Positions 52,136 through 62,348 of a stretch of DNA of 64,000 nt are shown one piece after another. This stretch comes from CAZSLO01 sp964608025 (GTDB lineage Bacteria; Chloroflexota; Dehalococcoidia; Lucifugimonadales; CAJWER01): assembly GCA_964608025.1 (NCBI GenBank), contig CAZSLO010000005.1, forward strand, positions 1 through 64,000, given 5' to 3'. Every line of letters begins with the position of its first letter. The stretch's first letter is position 1. The notes beneath the pieces were generated by a model that was given only the letters and a program-made list of their open reading frames with translations, was not told where the DNA came from and made no database searches. Made by a program: the position numbers and the translations under genes.

Positions 52136-52427
52136 TTGACTAAAACCCCATTACTGTTTATAGCTGATATTTAGAATAACTGGGAAGTTACAAAGATAGA
52201 TTTTGCTATAGTTCGCTGTGAAACCAAAACTTCATCTACAAATTAATAGGAAGTCTCGTAAAATTGTTTATATAAGAATTCGCAATTTACTCTAAAATTA
52301 ATCGCACATTGGTCTGGGTAAATCTAGCTTGTCAACTTTGATAGGATTTCATTATGTGTGGATTCTGATAGGCTCTATTTATTTGGTTATTCAACGTAGT
52401 CTACCCCATCACTTGTAGGAGGGCACC

Positions 52428-54008
52428 GTGCTTGATTTGGTTGTAAGGGGAGGGACAATTGTCGATGGTAATGGGACACCCGGATTTCCGGGAGATTTGG
52501 CTATTGAATCTGGATGTATCGTTGGCATGGGCAACATTCCGGAAACAGAAACGGCTTTGGAGCTTGATGCCACTGGCATGTTGGTAACGCCAGGATTTAT
52601 AGATATTCATAGCCATTCAGATTTTACTCTTTTAGTCGATCCTCGTGCCCAAAGCGCAGTATTTCAAGGGGTTACAACCGAACTAATTGGCAATTGTGGA
52701 CATGGTTGTGCTCCCATCACAGAACCTAACCGGTTCATTGGGAATATCTATGGATATGATCCATCTATTAAGATCGACTGGCATACCATGACTGAATATC
52801 TTGATCGGCTTGAATCAACGAGACCTTGTGTTAATGTTGCGACGCTTGTTCCAAATGGCAATCTTAGGATAGCTGCGATGGATGACCCAGGAGCAATTGC
52901 CAGCCCAGAAGATGTCCAAAGTATGGGTATGCTTTTGGAAGAAAGTCTTGAAGCGGGAGCCTATGGTTACTCTAATGGCCTCGAATACGCTCTAGAGAGT
53001 TCTGTGTCAGAAGAGGAGAGTACAGAGCTATGTAGGATAGTTGCCAGGGCAGGGGCCCTATACGCAACCCATGAACGAAACAAGGATATTTTTGCTATCG
53101 AGGCGATTGAAGAGGGCATCCGAGTCGCACGGGATAGTGGTGTGCGATTGCAGCTGTCACATATTATCCCTCGGAGGGGTAGCCCAATAGGCTCTGTACA
53201 ACGCGTTGTGGAGCTTGTTGACCAGGCAAATGATGCTGGTATAGATGTAGCATTTGATTCTCATACTAGGCTCCATGGTATTTTGAATGCGAGTGCTGCG
53301 CTTCCTGCATGGGTGCTGGAGGGTTCAATAGACGACTTGATATCTCGATTAAGGGACAGCATGATCCGTGACAAGATCAAGGCACATCCGAGCATCATCT
53401 CTAATCTGAAAGTTGTGGGTTGGGACCGGTTGTTTCTTTTCACGAGCTGGGCGAGACCTGAAGATGTGGGCAAAAGCTTTGCTGAATTAGCACCGAAAGA
53501 AGGCGATCCATTTGATGCTCTTCTTGATCTATTACTTGCTGAGGCGGAAGATCCTCACCGCTCGCTTCTCATCTCACATGCATATGAGGAAGATTGGCTA
53601 CGTTATACTTTCCAACACCCTCTATGTGCCCTTGAGTCTGATGCAACATCGTTATGTACTGATGGTCCTCTATCCTCTAGCCTTTTTCTGGGTGCCTATA
53701 CTTGGGCAGCCTGGTTTTTCCGCAGATTTGTCAGAGAGACCGGGGACTTTACTATAGAACAAGCAGTCCAAAGGCTGACGTCAATGCCTGCGGCACGTAT
53801 AGGATTGACAGATAGAGGTATCTTGGTGAATGGGGCTGCTGCTGATGTGATCGTGTTTGACCCTGAACGATTCAGGGAGACTGGAACTCTAGAAGATCCG
53901 AATCGCCTTGCTGAAGGAATGGTGCATGTAATAGTTAATGGAGAAGTCATCTTGGAAAATGGCCAATATACAGGCCATAGGAATGGACATGTCCTTCGCC
54001 GAGGCTAG
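52428..54008 (+). CDS. D-aminoacylase/N-acyl-D-amino-acid deacylase-like amidohydrolase
   Basis: A 526-residue metal-dependent amidohydrolase. The first metal site is DIHSHSDF, the metal-bridging cysteine region is GNCGHGCAP, a further histidine is in LQLSHI, and the catalytic aspartate is in ESDATSL. The C-terminal GAAADVIVFDPE is the usual returning strand. This is the D-aminoacylase pattern; D-hydantoinase and dihydroorotase lack NCGxG. GTG start with an AGGAGG site five bases upstream. A search for the exact substrate would need neighbouring genes, which do not help. Confidence 0.9.
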   Translation: MLDLVVRGGTIVDGNGTPGFPGDLAIESGCIVGMGNIPETETALELDATGMLVTPGFIDIHSHSDFTLLVDPRAQSAVFQGVTTELIGNCGHGCAPITEPNRFIGNIYGYDPSIKIDWHTMTEYLDRLESTRPCVNVATLVPNGNLRIAAMDDPGAIASPEDVQSMGMLLEESLEAGAYGYSNGLEYALESSVSEEESTELCRIVARAGALYATHERNKDIFAIEAIEEGIRVARDSGVRLQLSHIIPRRGSPIGSVQRVVELVDQANDAGIDVAFDSHTRLHGILNASAALPAWVLEGSIDDLISRLRDSMIRDKIKAHPSIISNLKVVGWDRLFLFTSWARPEDVGKSFAELAPKEGDPFDALLDLLLAEAEDPHRSLLISHAYEEDWLRYTFQHPLCALESDATSLCTDGPLSSSLFLGAYTWAAWFFRRFVRETGDFTIEQAVQRLTSMPAARIGLTDRGILVNGAAADVIVFDPERFRETGTLEDPNRLAEGMVHVIVNGEVILENGQYTGHRNGHVLRRG

Positions 54009-54062
54009 CGATTTATATTCGGGAATTAGGAATGGGTGCCAAGATATAGAGGACTGATCCAG

Positions 54063-54974
54063 TTAAGTCCTCTGGTACCAGTCGGAACCATACTCATCAA
54101 ATCTGCTATATAAGTCTTCTATTGCCTCTTTTGCGATGGGCAAATTATTTTCGACCAGATGTACGTTAGAAACGACGTGGTTCGCATTGTGAGTGCCTAC
54201 AATAACTGTATCCACTTCAGGACGGTCCAATACAAATCCCATCGCAAGTACATGAGCATCTTCGGGACTACCATTGACTGGCCCGCTACCTGACATGATC
54301 TCATAACGCTTGAAGTAGTCGTCAGCATAGGAGGATGGACTTTTGTTTTTGCCCCATACTCCATTGGCAACCGGCCTTTTTATTATGACACCTACTCCAT
54401 GAGACTCAGCGGCTTCAAATAAACCCTTGGTGCGAGCATGCTGTTCCACTATGCTGTAGCTGGTCTGTAAGGTATCAAATCGACCACTTTTAACTGCCCA
54501 CATTGCTTCTTCGTTATCTCCACTGTGCCCGATGAATCTCGTCTTGCCTGCCTCACGGGCTCTCTCCAGTACCTCTATGATCTCTCCTTTTTCTAGGATT
54601 TCAATTGGACAAGTGTGAATCTGTACTAGGTCAAGGTGATCAGTTTTGAGACGTCTCAAGCTACGTTCAATGCTCTCCTCAACGACATTTGTACTCCACG
54701 GTTCTCCACTTGCTTCCCCTGTCACATGGCCTGCCTTGGTGGCCAGATAGTAATCACTACGTCTGTGAGAGACGGTCTTACCAATCATCTCCTCTGTTTC
54801 GCCATAACATGCCGCTGTGTCAAGAAAGTTTATCCCGTTGTCGAGGGCGTTGTTTAACACACGTCCTGCCATATCCACGTTGTTGCTAGAGTCGTCATGA
54901 CGAGGTATCTCGGCCAATCCTAGGCCCAGTACACTAACTTTAATTCCCGTCTTTCCCAGTTCCTTCATTTCCAT
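54063..54974 (-). CDS. Aldo/keto reductase
   Basis: A 303-residue AKR. It has FLDTAACYGETEEMIG (catalytic Asp/Tyr), YYLATKAGH with the lysine, and HLDLVQIHTCP with the histidine region; the C-terminal NADP site is in MGFVLDRPEVDTVIVGTHN. A complete tetrad seems present. It is the last of five minus-strand genes starting with the alpha/beta hydrolase at 59416, but gaps between them are 44-180 bases. Confidence 0.88.
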   Translation of the reverse strand: MEMKELGKTGIKVSVLGLGLAEIPRHDDSSNNVDMAGRVLNNALDNGINFLDTAACYGETEEMIGKTVSHRRSDYYLATKAGHVTGEASGEPWSTNVVEESIERSLRRLKTDHLDLVQIHTCPIEILEKGEIIEVLERAREAGKTRFIGHSGDNEEAMWAVKSGRFDTLQTSYSIVEQHARTKGLFEAAESHGVGVIIKRPVANGVWGKNKSPSSYADDYFKRYEIMSGSGPVNGSPEDAHVLAMGFVLDRPEVDTVIVGTHNANHVVSNVHLVENNLPIAKEAIEDLYSRFDEYGSDWYQRT

Positions 54975-55154
54975 TTAGACGATCTCCTTGAATCTTGTTG
55001 TCTAGGTATGATTACCGAATAGTTTTGTAGGCTGGGCCTCAATAGTTTCTGTCATTTTGAGTAGTGGATATGGTTGTTGTGGATCTGTAGGACAGTATGA
55101 TGTGCCGATCGGGCAGTGGGAAGGTATATTGGGAGACCTGAAATATATTGCTAT

Positions 55155-56141
55155 TCATTGTATCCACGAGCTCATTTCCTGCCGTAGTTCTGTATCCAGA
55201 CCGTGATTGTATGCTACCAAAGCATTTTCTATCTGGGCAGTGTTTCGTGCCCCGATAAGAGTGGACGTTATATCCTCGTGCGCCATCGCCCAAGCAAGTG
55301 CGAGTTGTACAGCAGGTATGCCAGTTTTGCTCTCCTTTTCAACCAGCAGCTCTAGTATATGGAAATTAAGCTTTGAAAAGTACTGATCAGCATGTGAAGG
55401 CATGATGTGGTACCTGCTTCCACGTGGCCATTGTTTAGGATCCTGAACGTATTTCCCAGTAAGGAATCCAGCGGCGAGTGGGCTGTATGCTGTTACGGCG
55501 ATCCCATTACGTCGGGACATCGGTAAGACATCTCGCTCTATATCAGGAGCAGCCAGACTGTAAGGGAGTTGCAGCACTTCTAATTTGTGAAGTCCATGTA
55601 TTCTACTAACCTCGAGGGCGTTGTCTACTTGCTTCGCGGTATAATTTGAGGCTCCGATTACCCGTGTCAAATCATCAGTAACCGTTTCTGACATAGCGGC
55701 CAGAGTTTCAGATATTGGAACATCGTCGTAGTATCTATGAAGTTTGTAAATATCTACGTGGTCGGTACCCAAGTGGTCTAGGCTACGTTCCAGGGATTTT
55801 TTTATATTTTCAGCACTTCCACCAGATCCTACCTTTGTGCATAGTGTGATTTCGTCCCGGCATCCGCGTGAAGCCATCCAGCGTCCTATGATTTTCTCTG
55901 ATGAGTACATTTCTAGCGTGGTTTCTCGACGGTCATCTGTCCCGTATAAGCTTTGCCGAGCTTTAAACGATTGGCCTCCACCGTAGAGATCTCCAGTGTC
56001 AAAAAACGTGATACCGTTTTCGATGGCGTAGTCCATAAGATTGTAAGAGGTATTTTCGTCTACCTCTCGGCCCCAGTTACCGCCCCCTAGGCCAATCCCA
56101 CTCACCATGGTTTTACTTTTCCCAATAGGTATTGTGTTCAT
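55155..56141 (-). CDS. Aldo/keto reductase
   Basis: A 328-residue AKR, clearly different from its neighbour at 54063. Tyr and Asp are in FFDTGDLYGGG, Lys in LCTKVG, His in YKLHRYYDD, and the NADP region in STLIGARNTAQIENAL. It lies 60 bases after the 2-hydroxyacid dehydrogenase gene. Substrate unknown. Confidence 0.88.
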   Translation of the reverse strand: MNTIPIGKSKTMVSGIGLGGGNWGREVDENTSYNLMDYAIENGITFFDTGDLYGGGQSFKARQSLYGTDDRRETTLEMYSSEKIIGRWMASRGCRDEITLCTKVGSGGSAENIKKSLERSLDHLGTDHVDIYKLHRYYDDVPISETLAAMSETVTDDLTRVIGASNYTAKQVDNALEVSRIHGLHKLEVLQLPYSLAAPDIERDVLPMSRRNGIAVTAYSPLAAGFLTGKYVQDPKQWPRGSRYHIMPSHADQYFSKLNFHILELLVEKESKTGIPAVQLALAWAMAHEDITSTLIGARNTAQIENALVAYNHGLDTELRQEMSSWIQ

Positions 56142-56201
56142 AGAGACCTTAAGAATAGAGGAGCCCGTTTTTCAATTTAGTGTTACAGATCCCACTATAT
56201 A

Positions 56202-57200
56202 TTAGGCGATGGTTGGTAGCATGTCTTTTGTTACACGGTGTATCGCTTGTTCTCCAGCAAAATAGCGACATATTTCCTCTACAGCCATAGCACCGGTCCT
56301 ATATGATTTGGCTCCCGCGATATGTGGTGTAAGAGCTACATTGGGTAGCTTACGGAGAGGGCTATCAGCTGGAGATGGCTCAGGGCTAGTGACATCTAGA
56401 AATGCAAAAAGTCTTCCTTTTTCGAGCTCTTTTATAAGTGCTTCCTCGTCAATGTTGTCGCCGCGGGAAGTATTTACAAATACTGCATCATCTTTCATTG
56501 CTTTGAAGTGACTTTTGTTAATCAAGTGAAAAGTCTCTGGGATCTTTGGTGCATGACATGTAACTGCGTCGGATTCTCTTGAGATAGTGTTCAAATCCGT
56601 GAGTTCAGTGCCCATTTCGGCTGCCTCACTTGGAGTGACAAGAGGATCGTATAGCAGGATTCGCGTATCATAATGGTGAAGTAGCTTTATCACCCTCCGG
56701 CCTACGTGGCTTGCGCCTATTACCCCTACCGTAGCTCGGAACAGGGACCGTACTTCTCTCGTACGGTAATCTCTGTTGACTGGCTGATTCAATGCCATGT
56801 TTTGCATAAATGGCAAAAATTTGCGAATTCCCATTGTGATGCAAGCCATGGTCAACTCCGCAACATCGTCTGCTATTGCTGGAGCCGCGCTTGTGATGAC
56901 TACTCCGCTATCCCATGCATCTTCAGCAACCATATTTTTCACTGAACCGGCGGCGTGCGCCCAGATTTGTAGTTCAGGTGCTGAATCGATTATTGACCAG
57001 GTTAGTGGTACGGTGCCCCAGCTTGAAATTGCAGCATCTACCCCTCTCAAGAAATCAATGGCTTCACTTTCATTCATGTCACGCTCTAAGGGATTTAGCC
57101 TAACTTCATAAATAGCCTCAAGTTTATCTAGGTCAGTATTGCTCAGTATCTGATCTCTGAGTGGTTTGTTGATAAGGATTCCAATTTTTGGCTTGGCCAT
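56202..57200 (-). CDS. D-2-hydroxyacid dehydrogenase family protein
   Basis: A 332-residue NAD-dependent dehydrogenase. The NAD-binding loop is VGVIGASHVGRRV, a variant of GxGxxG. Catalytic residues are in NTSRGDNIDEEAL (Arg), PEPSPADSPL (Glu) and TPHIAGAKS (His). Similar proteins act on 2-hydroxy- or 2-oxo-acids such as phosphoglycerate or glyoxylate. It lies 55 bases after fumC on the same strand. Confidence 0.87.
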   Translation of the reverse strand: MAKPKIGILINKPLRDQILSNTDLDKLEAIYEVRLNPLERDMNESEAIDFLRGVDAAISSWGTVPLTWSIIDSAPELQIWAHAAGSVKNMVAEDAWDSGVVITSAAPAIADDVAELTMACITMGIRKFLPFMQNMALNQPVNRDYRTREVRSLFRATVGVIGASHVGRRVIKLLHHYDTRILLYDPLVTPSEAAEMGTELTDLNTISRESDAVTCHAPKIPETFHLINKSHFKAMKDDAVFVNTSRGDNIDEEALIKELEKGRLFAFLDVTSPEPSPADSPLRKLPNVALTPHIAGAKSYRTGAMAVEEICRYFAGEQAIHRVTKDMLPTIA

Positions 57201-57255
57201 GTATTCTTTCCCTCGCGATTGATCCTAGGTGATCGTTGTGGAATTCCAATAATGT

Positions 57256-58677
57256 CTATCCCAATGAGACTTTGGGCGCAAGATTGGGATCTGTCATAGT
57301 AGCTGGGTCGAGAATCTTGTCGAGTTGGTCCTCTGATAGTTCCGTACGCCGTATAGCAACCTGCTTAACAGTCTCACCTGTAGATTGAGCCTCTTTAGCT
57401 ATCGCTGCGCTTCGATCATAGCCGATATGCGGAACTAGTGTGGTCACTATAGCGAGTCCCTGGTGAACCATTCGTGGTCCTGCATTTGTGGGCTTGATGT
57501 CAGTGATACATTGGTTAGCCAAGTTTCGAACTGCTGTAGTGAGGATGGCGATTGATTCGAGGAGGTTGTGCGCTGCGACAGGCATCATGACGTTGATTTC
57601 AAAGTTGCCGGATTGACCGGCTAGTGTGATCGTGGTGTCGTTTCCTATGACCTGTGCTGCAACCTGACAGACTGATTCTGGGATAACCGGATTAACCTTA
57701 CCTGGCATGATAGAACTGCCGGGTTGGACTTCCGGAAGCTCAATTTCTCCTATCCCTGCCCTGGGACCAGAGCCGAGCCACCGTATATCGTTTGCTATCT
57801 TCATCAAGCTAACCGCAATGGTTTTGAGTGATCCACTAGTTTCAACTAAAGCATCTAGGCTACTCTGGGCTTGGAAGTGGTTATCTGTTTCGCGAATCGG
57901 GATGGAAACCATCTCGGTGATCTTGGCACAAACCCGTAGTGCGAATTCCGGATGGGTGTTAACCCCTGTGCCCACAGCGGTTCCGCCGAGCGCTACTTCT
58001 GAAAGACCAGTCGTAGAGTAGCGAAGTCGCTTGATTCCACGTTCGATTTGCCCAGAATGTCCCTTGAATTCTTGACCCAGTAGTATAGGTGTTGCATCTT
58101 GTAAGTGAGTGCGGCCTGTCTTTACTATTCCCATGAATTCGTCTGCCTTGGACTCTAGTTCGCGATGCAAATGAGCAAGGGCAGGTAGCAATCCGTCGGA
58201 AATTTCGCTGAGGGCAGATAGATTGATCGCTGTTGGGATTACGTCGTTTGAGGATTGTCCAAAATTCACATGGTCGTTCGGATGAACTGGATCTCGCGAT
58301 CCTATTTTGCCTCCTAGTATTTCTATTGCCCGGTTTGAAATTACCTCGTTTGCGTTCATATTGGTAGATGTCCCAGATCCTGTTTGAAAGATATCCACGA
58401 TGAAATGGTCATCCAATTTTCCTTGAATAACCTCGGAAGCTGCTTCAATTATGCCTCCAGCTATCTTTGGATCCAGTAGGCCAAGCTCTTCATTAACCTG
58501 GGCTGCAGCTAGCTTGATTTGTCCGATTGCGCGAATAAACGATGAAGGAAATCGAAGATTACTAATCGGAAAATTTAGGATTGCCCTCATTGTTTGGGCG
58601 CCGTAGTATGCTTCAACTGGGACTTTCAGTTCGCCCATCGAGTCGTTTTCCACACGCATGTTGTGTTCAGAATTCAT
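57256..58677 (-). CDS. fumC: Class II fumarate hydratase
   Basis: Interconverts fumarate and malate in the citric acid cycle. 473 residues, oxygen-stable homotetramer type. Signatures are TGSGTSTNMNANEVISNRA (quoted in part: SGTSTNMNANEV), KTGRTHLQDATP and GSSIMPGKVNP at about residue 320. The fumarase/aspartase distinction leans to fumarase by overall likeness. The ATG at 58677 is preferred to the TTG at 58683, as AAGGAG lies six bases upstream of the ATG. It follows the alpha/beta hydrolase by 30 bases. Confidence 0.92.
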   Translation of the reverse strand: MNSEHNMRVENDSMGELKVPVEAYYGAQTMRAILNFPISNLRFPSSFIRAIGQIKLAAAQVNEELGLLDPKIAGGIIEAASEVIQGKLDDHFIVDIFQTGSGTSTNMNANEVISNRAIEILGGKIGSRDPVHPNDHVNFGQSSNDVIPTAINLSALSEISDGLLPALAHLHRELESKADEFMGIVKTGRTHLQDATPILLGQEFKGHSGQIERGIKRLRYSTTGLSEVALGGTAVGTGVNTHPEFALRVCAKITEMVSIPIRETDNHFQAQSSLDALVETSGSLKTIAVSLMKIANDIRWLGSGPRAGIGEIELPEVQPGSSIMPGKVNPVIPESVCQVAAQVIGNDTTITLAGQSGNFEINVMMPVAAHNLLESIAILTTAVRNLANQCITDIKPTNAGPRMVHQGLAIVTTLVPHIGYDRSAAIAKEAQSTGETVKQVAIRRTELSEDQLDKILDPATMTDPNLAPKVSLG

Positions 58678-58705
58678 ATCCAACTCCTTGATATTAAGGA
58701 TATCG

Positions 58706-59416
58706 TCAACGCCATGGCCAAATACTACCTAGGCCCGGGTCGTCCTGTTGTAGATTACTATCATCAGGGTTGTTTTGCAGGTTGGACAAAAGGAATTCTG
58801 CTACACGATTGCCTATGGTGAGTTCATGTCCTGATAATCCGTGGTCGGCATAAGGTATTTCATAGAACTCAATAGGTTGATCGATTCTGTCAAGCTCTCG
58901 TTGTAAACCTGTAGACGAAACAACCCGATCTTTTTGACCACATATAAATAGTTTAGGCCGGGAATCTTTTGCTATGCTTGATTTTCTCACTGATGAGAGT
59001 GGCGGAGCGATGAAGACGAATGATCTTGATTTTTTCAGCTTCGGTATTCCTTTAAGCAATACTGATGCACCAAACGAATATCCGACTGAAGCCATGCGGT
59101 TTGTGTCTGCACACCTGAGGCCTTCGATTAAACGGAATGCCGCGTGAACATCTTCCAATTCGCTGTCACCGTTGCTGAACCTTCCGGTGCTTTGGCCTAC
59201 GCCCCTAAAATTGAATCTTAGACTTGCGATACCTTCGCCCATGCATATCCAATCGATTGCGGATAAAACCGGATGATCTAAGTCTCCGCCCAATACAGGA
59301 TGTGGATGGCAGAGGATAGCGGCAGGTGGTAGAAGATCCTGTCCTTCTGGTCTCGCGACGATCCCTTCTAGCGTAACGCCCTTGCTACTATAGATGTCGA
59401 TTCGGGTGTGGCCCAT
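58706..59416 (-). CDS. Alpha/beta hydrolase
   Basis: A 236-residue serine hydrolase-like protein. The oxyanion segment is LCHPHPVLGGDLDHPV, the nucleophile SVGYSFGAS, acid CGQKDRVV and histidine YADHGLSG, so the triad is present. It looks like the small dienelactone-hydrolase-like or YsgA-like type. It starts the minus-strand run hydrolase-fumC-dehydrogenase-AKR-AKR. Confidence 0.85.
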   Translation of the reverse strand: MGHTRIDIYSSKGVTLEGIVARPEGQDLLPPAAILCHPHPVLGGDLDHPVLSAIDWICMGEGIASLRFNFRGVGQSTGRFSNGDSELEDVHAAFRLIEGLRCADTNRMASVGYSFGASVLLKGIPKLKKSRSFVFIAPPLSSVRKSSIAKDSRPKLFICGQKDRVVSSTGLQRELDRIDQPIEFYEIPYADHGLSGHELTIGNRVAEFLLSNLQNNPDDSNLQQDDPGLGSIWPWR

Positions 59417-59695
59417 GAACGAGGAATGCCTTGATGAACTGGCTCGGGCAGGCTCTCATGTTAGGTGACGCTGTGGTGTTTGACAAGCGTGGTTGCTAAA
59501 ATAGCCCATACTCCAGCCCGTAATTTAAATATAACTTAGATATATGTGATGCTGGCTACTGAGTTTCTGTACAGATAAGTTTTTTGAATAACCAATTCCG
59601 GGCAGGTAACCTAAAAAACCTTGCCTGTCAATTTGTTATCACACTGTGTATAAGTATTGGGTACCAGATTTAGTCTTGTATGGAGAGATAGATAT

Positions 59696-60751
59696 ATGAG
59701 AATAGTAGATTTCCGGAGTGATACCAAGACGCGGCCGACACCTGAAATGCGCCAAGCGATGGCAACTGCTGATGTTGGTGATGATATGGCTGGTGAAGAT
59801 CCGACGGTCAATCGCCTTGAATCGATCGCAGCGGAGATGCTGGGTAAAGAAGCGGCCGTTTTTGTTACGAGTGGGACGCAAGGCAACCTAATTGGAATAC
59901 TTTCTCATTGTCAGCGTGGAGACGAGGTTATTGCAGGGGATAAATCACATATTATTCGAGCTGAAGGGGCTGGAGCATCGGTACTCGGTGGAGTAGTGAT
60001 GTCTGGTCTGCCTAACGATGAACGTGGATTATATGATGCTGCTCTTCTTGCGGACTCGATTCATGACGATACGAATACTGCGATGGGATATCCCCGAACC
60101 AGGCTAGTTGCATTAGAAAATAGCCATAATTCTATGGGAGGTTCCTCTCTTTCCCCACAAGAGATGGCCCCGATTATCGATGTTGCCAAAGATCGTGGTC
60201 TGTCGGTTCATGTTGATGGAGCGAGGTTGTTTAATGCAGCGATTGCACTAGAAACCCCGGCCTCCGAACTGGTCAAGGATGCAGATACCGTGACATTTTG
60301 CCTATCAAAGGGACTTGGATGTCCTGTTGGATCGGTCCTTTGCGGAAGTGAAGAAACGATTAATGAGGCTCGTCGATGGCGTAAATGGCTTGGTTCTGCC
60401 ATGAGACAGTCAGGGATCGTTGCGGCTGCGGGTATAGTGGCGTTGGACTCAATGGTTGAACGTCTTGCTGACGATCATGCAAATGCACGTAAATTAGCTA
60501 TTGGACTTGATAAGATCGATCAGATCTCGGTTGATCCGGAAAAAATCGATACCAACTTGGTATTCATTAATGTGTCTGCCAAAAACGATAAAGACATAGC
60601 CGCGGAGCTCGACCACAGGGGCATTAAGGTAGGTGCTCGTGACGGAGGCCTTTGGCGTTTAGTTACACATAACGATATCTCGGCAGATGATGTTGAATAT
60701 GCCCTAGAAATTATTGAAACTACCTTTGATGAGTTTCTTGTTAGTGCGTAA
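59696..60751 (+). CDS. ltaE: Low-specificity L-threonine aldolase
   Basis: Cleaves threonine or allo-threonine to glycine and acetaldehyde. The 351-residue PLP enzyme has DFRSDTKTRPTPEMRQAM near its start, FVTSGTQGNL, the cofactor aspartate in SVHVDGARLFN, and the lysine in FCLSKGLGCPVGS at about residue 205. The ATG at 59696 is preferred to one at 59657: the motif begins right after it and GGAG is ten bases upstream. It is divergent from the hydrolase run. Confidence 0.93.
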   Translation: MRIVDFRSDTKTRPTPEMRQAMATADVGDDMAGEDPTVNRLESIAAEMLGKEAAVFVTSGTQGNLIGILSHCQRGDEVIAGDKSHIIRAEGAGASVLGGVVMSGLPNDERGLYDAALLADSIHDDTNTAMGYPRTRLVALENSHNSMGGSSLSPQEMAPIIDVAKDRGLSVHVDGARLFNAAIALETPASELVKDADTVTFCLSKGLGCPVGSVLCGSEETINEARRWRKWLGSAMRQSGIVAAAGIVALDSMVERLADDHANARKLAIGLDKIDQISVDPEKIDTNLVFINVSAKNDKDIAAELDHRGIKVGARDGGLWRLVTHNDISADDVEYALEIIETTFDEFLVSA

Positions 60752-60878
60752 ACAGGCTGTTGTAGTGATCAACATATTGTTTGATTGGTTGTGTAAACAT
60801 AATTGATATGCTAGGTAGGAGTGTGGCCCCGTCTAAACATGCCTGGTTTATGAATCCTAGAATGTTAATGAAGTACGA

Positions 60879-62222
60879 TTACTCGGACTTGGTTTGTTTG
60901 TTTTGTGGACCCCACCATTTACGTAACCTTTCCGCCACCAATTTTTCATAGCCAATGTTGGTAGGCGAGTAGTATCGTTTTCCATTGAGTTTTTCAGGCA
61001 AATTATCCATGGGTTCAAAGTGATCATCATAGTCGTGGGCATACTTGTACCCTTTGCCATATCCCATGTTTTTCATCAGGCCAGTCGTAGCGTTGCGGAG
61101 GTGTAGGGGGACAGGATCGTTCCGGGTTTTGAGTACGTCTTTTATAGCCTCCCCAATCGCGGCATATGCCGCGTTACTTTTTGGGGCTGTGGCGAGGTAT
61201 ATGGTGGCTTCAGCTAAGGGGATTTTCCCTTCGGGCATACCGATGAAATGCACGGCTTGCTGTGCTGCCACCGCAACAGATAATGCATCTGGATCTGCCA
61301 GCCCTACATCTTCAGATGCGAGAATAACGAGTCTCCTAGCTATGAATAAGGGATCTTCTCCAGCCTCGATCATACGTGCCAACCAGTATATTGAGGCGTC
61401 CGGATCTGAACCACGTATCGATTTTATGAACGCCGATATAGTTTCATAATGTTGGTCTCCGTCTTTGTCATATATAACGAACCTTTGCTGTATGGCGTCC
61501 TCGATGTCGGCGAGGGTAATGTGGCGGGTTCCTGAGGTGTCAGGTTTCGATGCCCCCGCCGCTAGCTCCAAGGTGTTCAAGGCGGTTCTAGCATCGCCAT
61601 TCGATAGTATAGCTAGTGATTCTATGGCATCATCATCGATACTGGGAGAAAGCTTGGCTATGCCGCGATCAACATCGGCTATAGCCCGATTAATCAATAA
61701 TTTTATCTGCTCTTTGGTCAAGGGCTTTAGTGTAAACACCCGTGACCGAGATAGAAGAGGAGAATTCACTTCAAATGATGGATTTTCTGTAGTGGCACCA
61801 ATCAATATGATGGTTCCATTCTCCACGTATGGGAGTATAACGTCTTGTTGAGATTTGTTGAATCTATGTATCTCGTCTATAAAGAGGATGGTACGTTGAC
61901 CATGCATTCCTATGCGTTCTTGGGCAGCCGTTACTGCTCCTCGTAGATCAGATACTCCAGATCCTACGGCACTTATTGATTCAAAATGACACTTCGTTGT
62001 GTTAGCGATTAGGTTAGCCAACGTAGTTTTTCCGGACCCGGGTGGACCCCAAAGGATCATGGATGGTATCTGGTCTACTTCTATGCTTTTACGTAATACT
62101 CGGTTCGGGCCGATAATATGATCCTGACCTGCGAGTTCATCGAAATTTGCAGGACGAATTCGAGAGGCCAATGGAGCATTGGTTTTTATCTGTCGGGTTG
62201 CCTGATGTTCGAAGAGGGTCAT
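60879..62222 (-). CDS. rarA: Replication-associated recombination ATPase RarA (MgsA)
   Basis: AAA+ ATPase related to clamp-loader subunits, acting at stalled forks. The 447-residue length fits. Walker A GPPGSGKTTLAN, Walker B FIDEIHRFNKSQQD, sensor GATTENPSFEVN and the C-terminal tetramerisation part ending with KRYYSPTNIGYEK are present. RadA/RuvB-like alternatives are excluded by the C-terminal domain. It follows selA on the same strand but is separated by 122 bases. Confidence 0.94.
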   Translation of the reverse strand: MTLFEHQATRQIKTNAPLASRIRPANFDELAGQDHIIGPNRVLRKSIEVDQIPSMILWGPPGSGKTTLANLIANTTKCHFESISAVGSGVSDLRGAVTAAQERIGMHGQRTILFIDEIHRFNKSQQDVILPYVENGTIILIGATTENPSFEVNSPLLSRSRVFTLKPLTKEQIKLLINRAIADVDRGIAKLSPSIDDDAIESLAILSNGDARTALNTLELAAGASKPDTSGTRHITLADIEDAIQQRFVIYDKDGDQHYETISAFIKSIRGSDPDASIYWLARMIEAGEDPLFIARRLVILASEDVGLADPDALSVAVAAQQAVHFIGMPEGKIPLAEATIYLATAPKSNAAYAAIGEAIKDVLKTRNDPVPLHLRNATTGLMKNMGYGKGYKYAHDYDDHFEPMDNLPEKLNGKRYYSPTNIGYEKLVAERLRKWWGPQNKQTKSE

Positions 62223-62297
62223 ATAACGATATTATCGTACATGGGACTTATGGCACATCCCTACATATTTGACATAAGGTTCAGGAGAGGATTTAAC

Positions 62298-62348
62298 ATG
62301 ACTTTTCCGAAAGCTAGGTTTGAAAACTGGAAACAACATAAAATTTAG
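62298..62348 (+). CDS. Possible 16-residue leader peptide or spurious frame
   Basis: A very short frame with AGGAGAGG seven bases before its ATG and a basic, aromatic product (MTFPKARFENWKQHKI). It ends on the selA stop, convergent. The same stretch also contains TTGACA (62270) with TTTAAC 17 bases later, so it may instead be promoter sequence. Low confidence that it is a gene. Confidence 0.2.
   Translation: MTFPKARFENWKQHKI

Noticed and set aside
54063..56141. The two neighbouring aldo/keto reductases as a recent tandem duplication
   Set aside because: They differ in length, in the motifs around the Tyr and Lys, and in most of the sequence; probably separate subfamilies.
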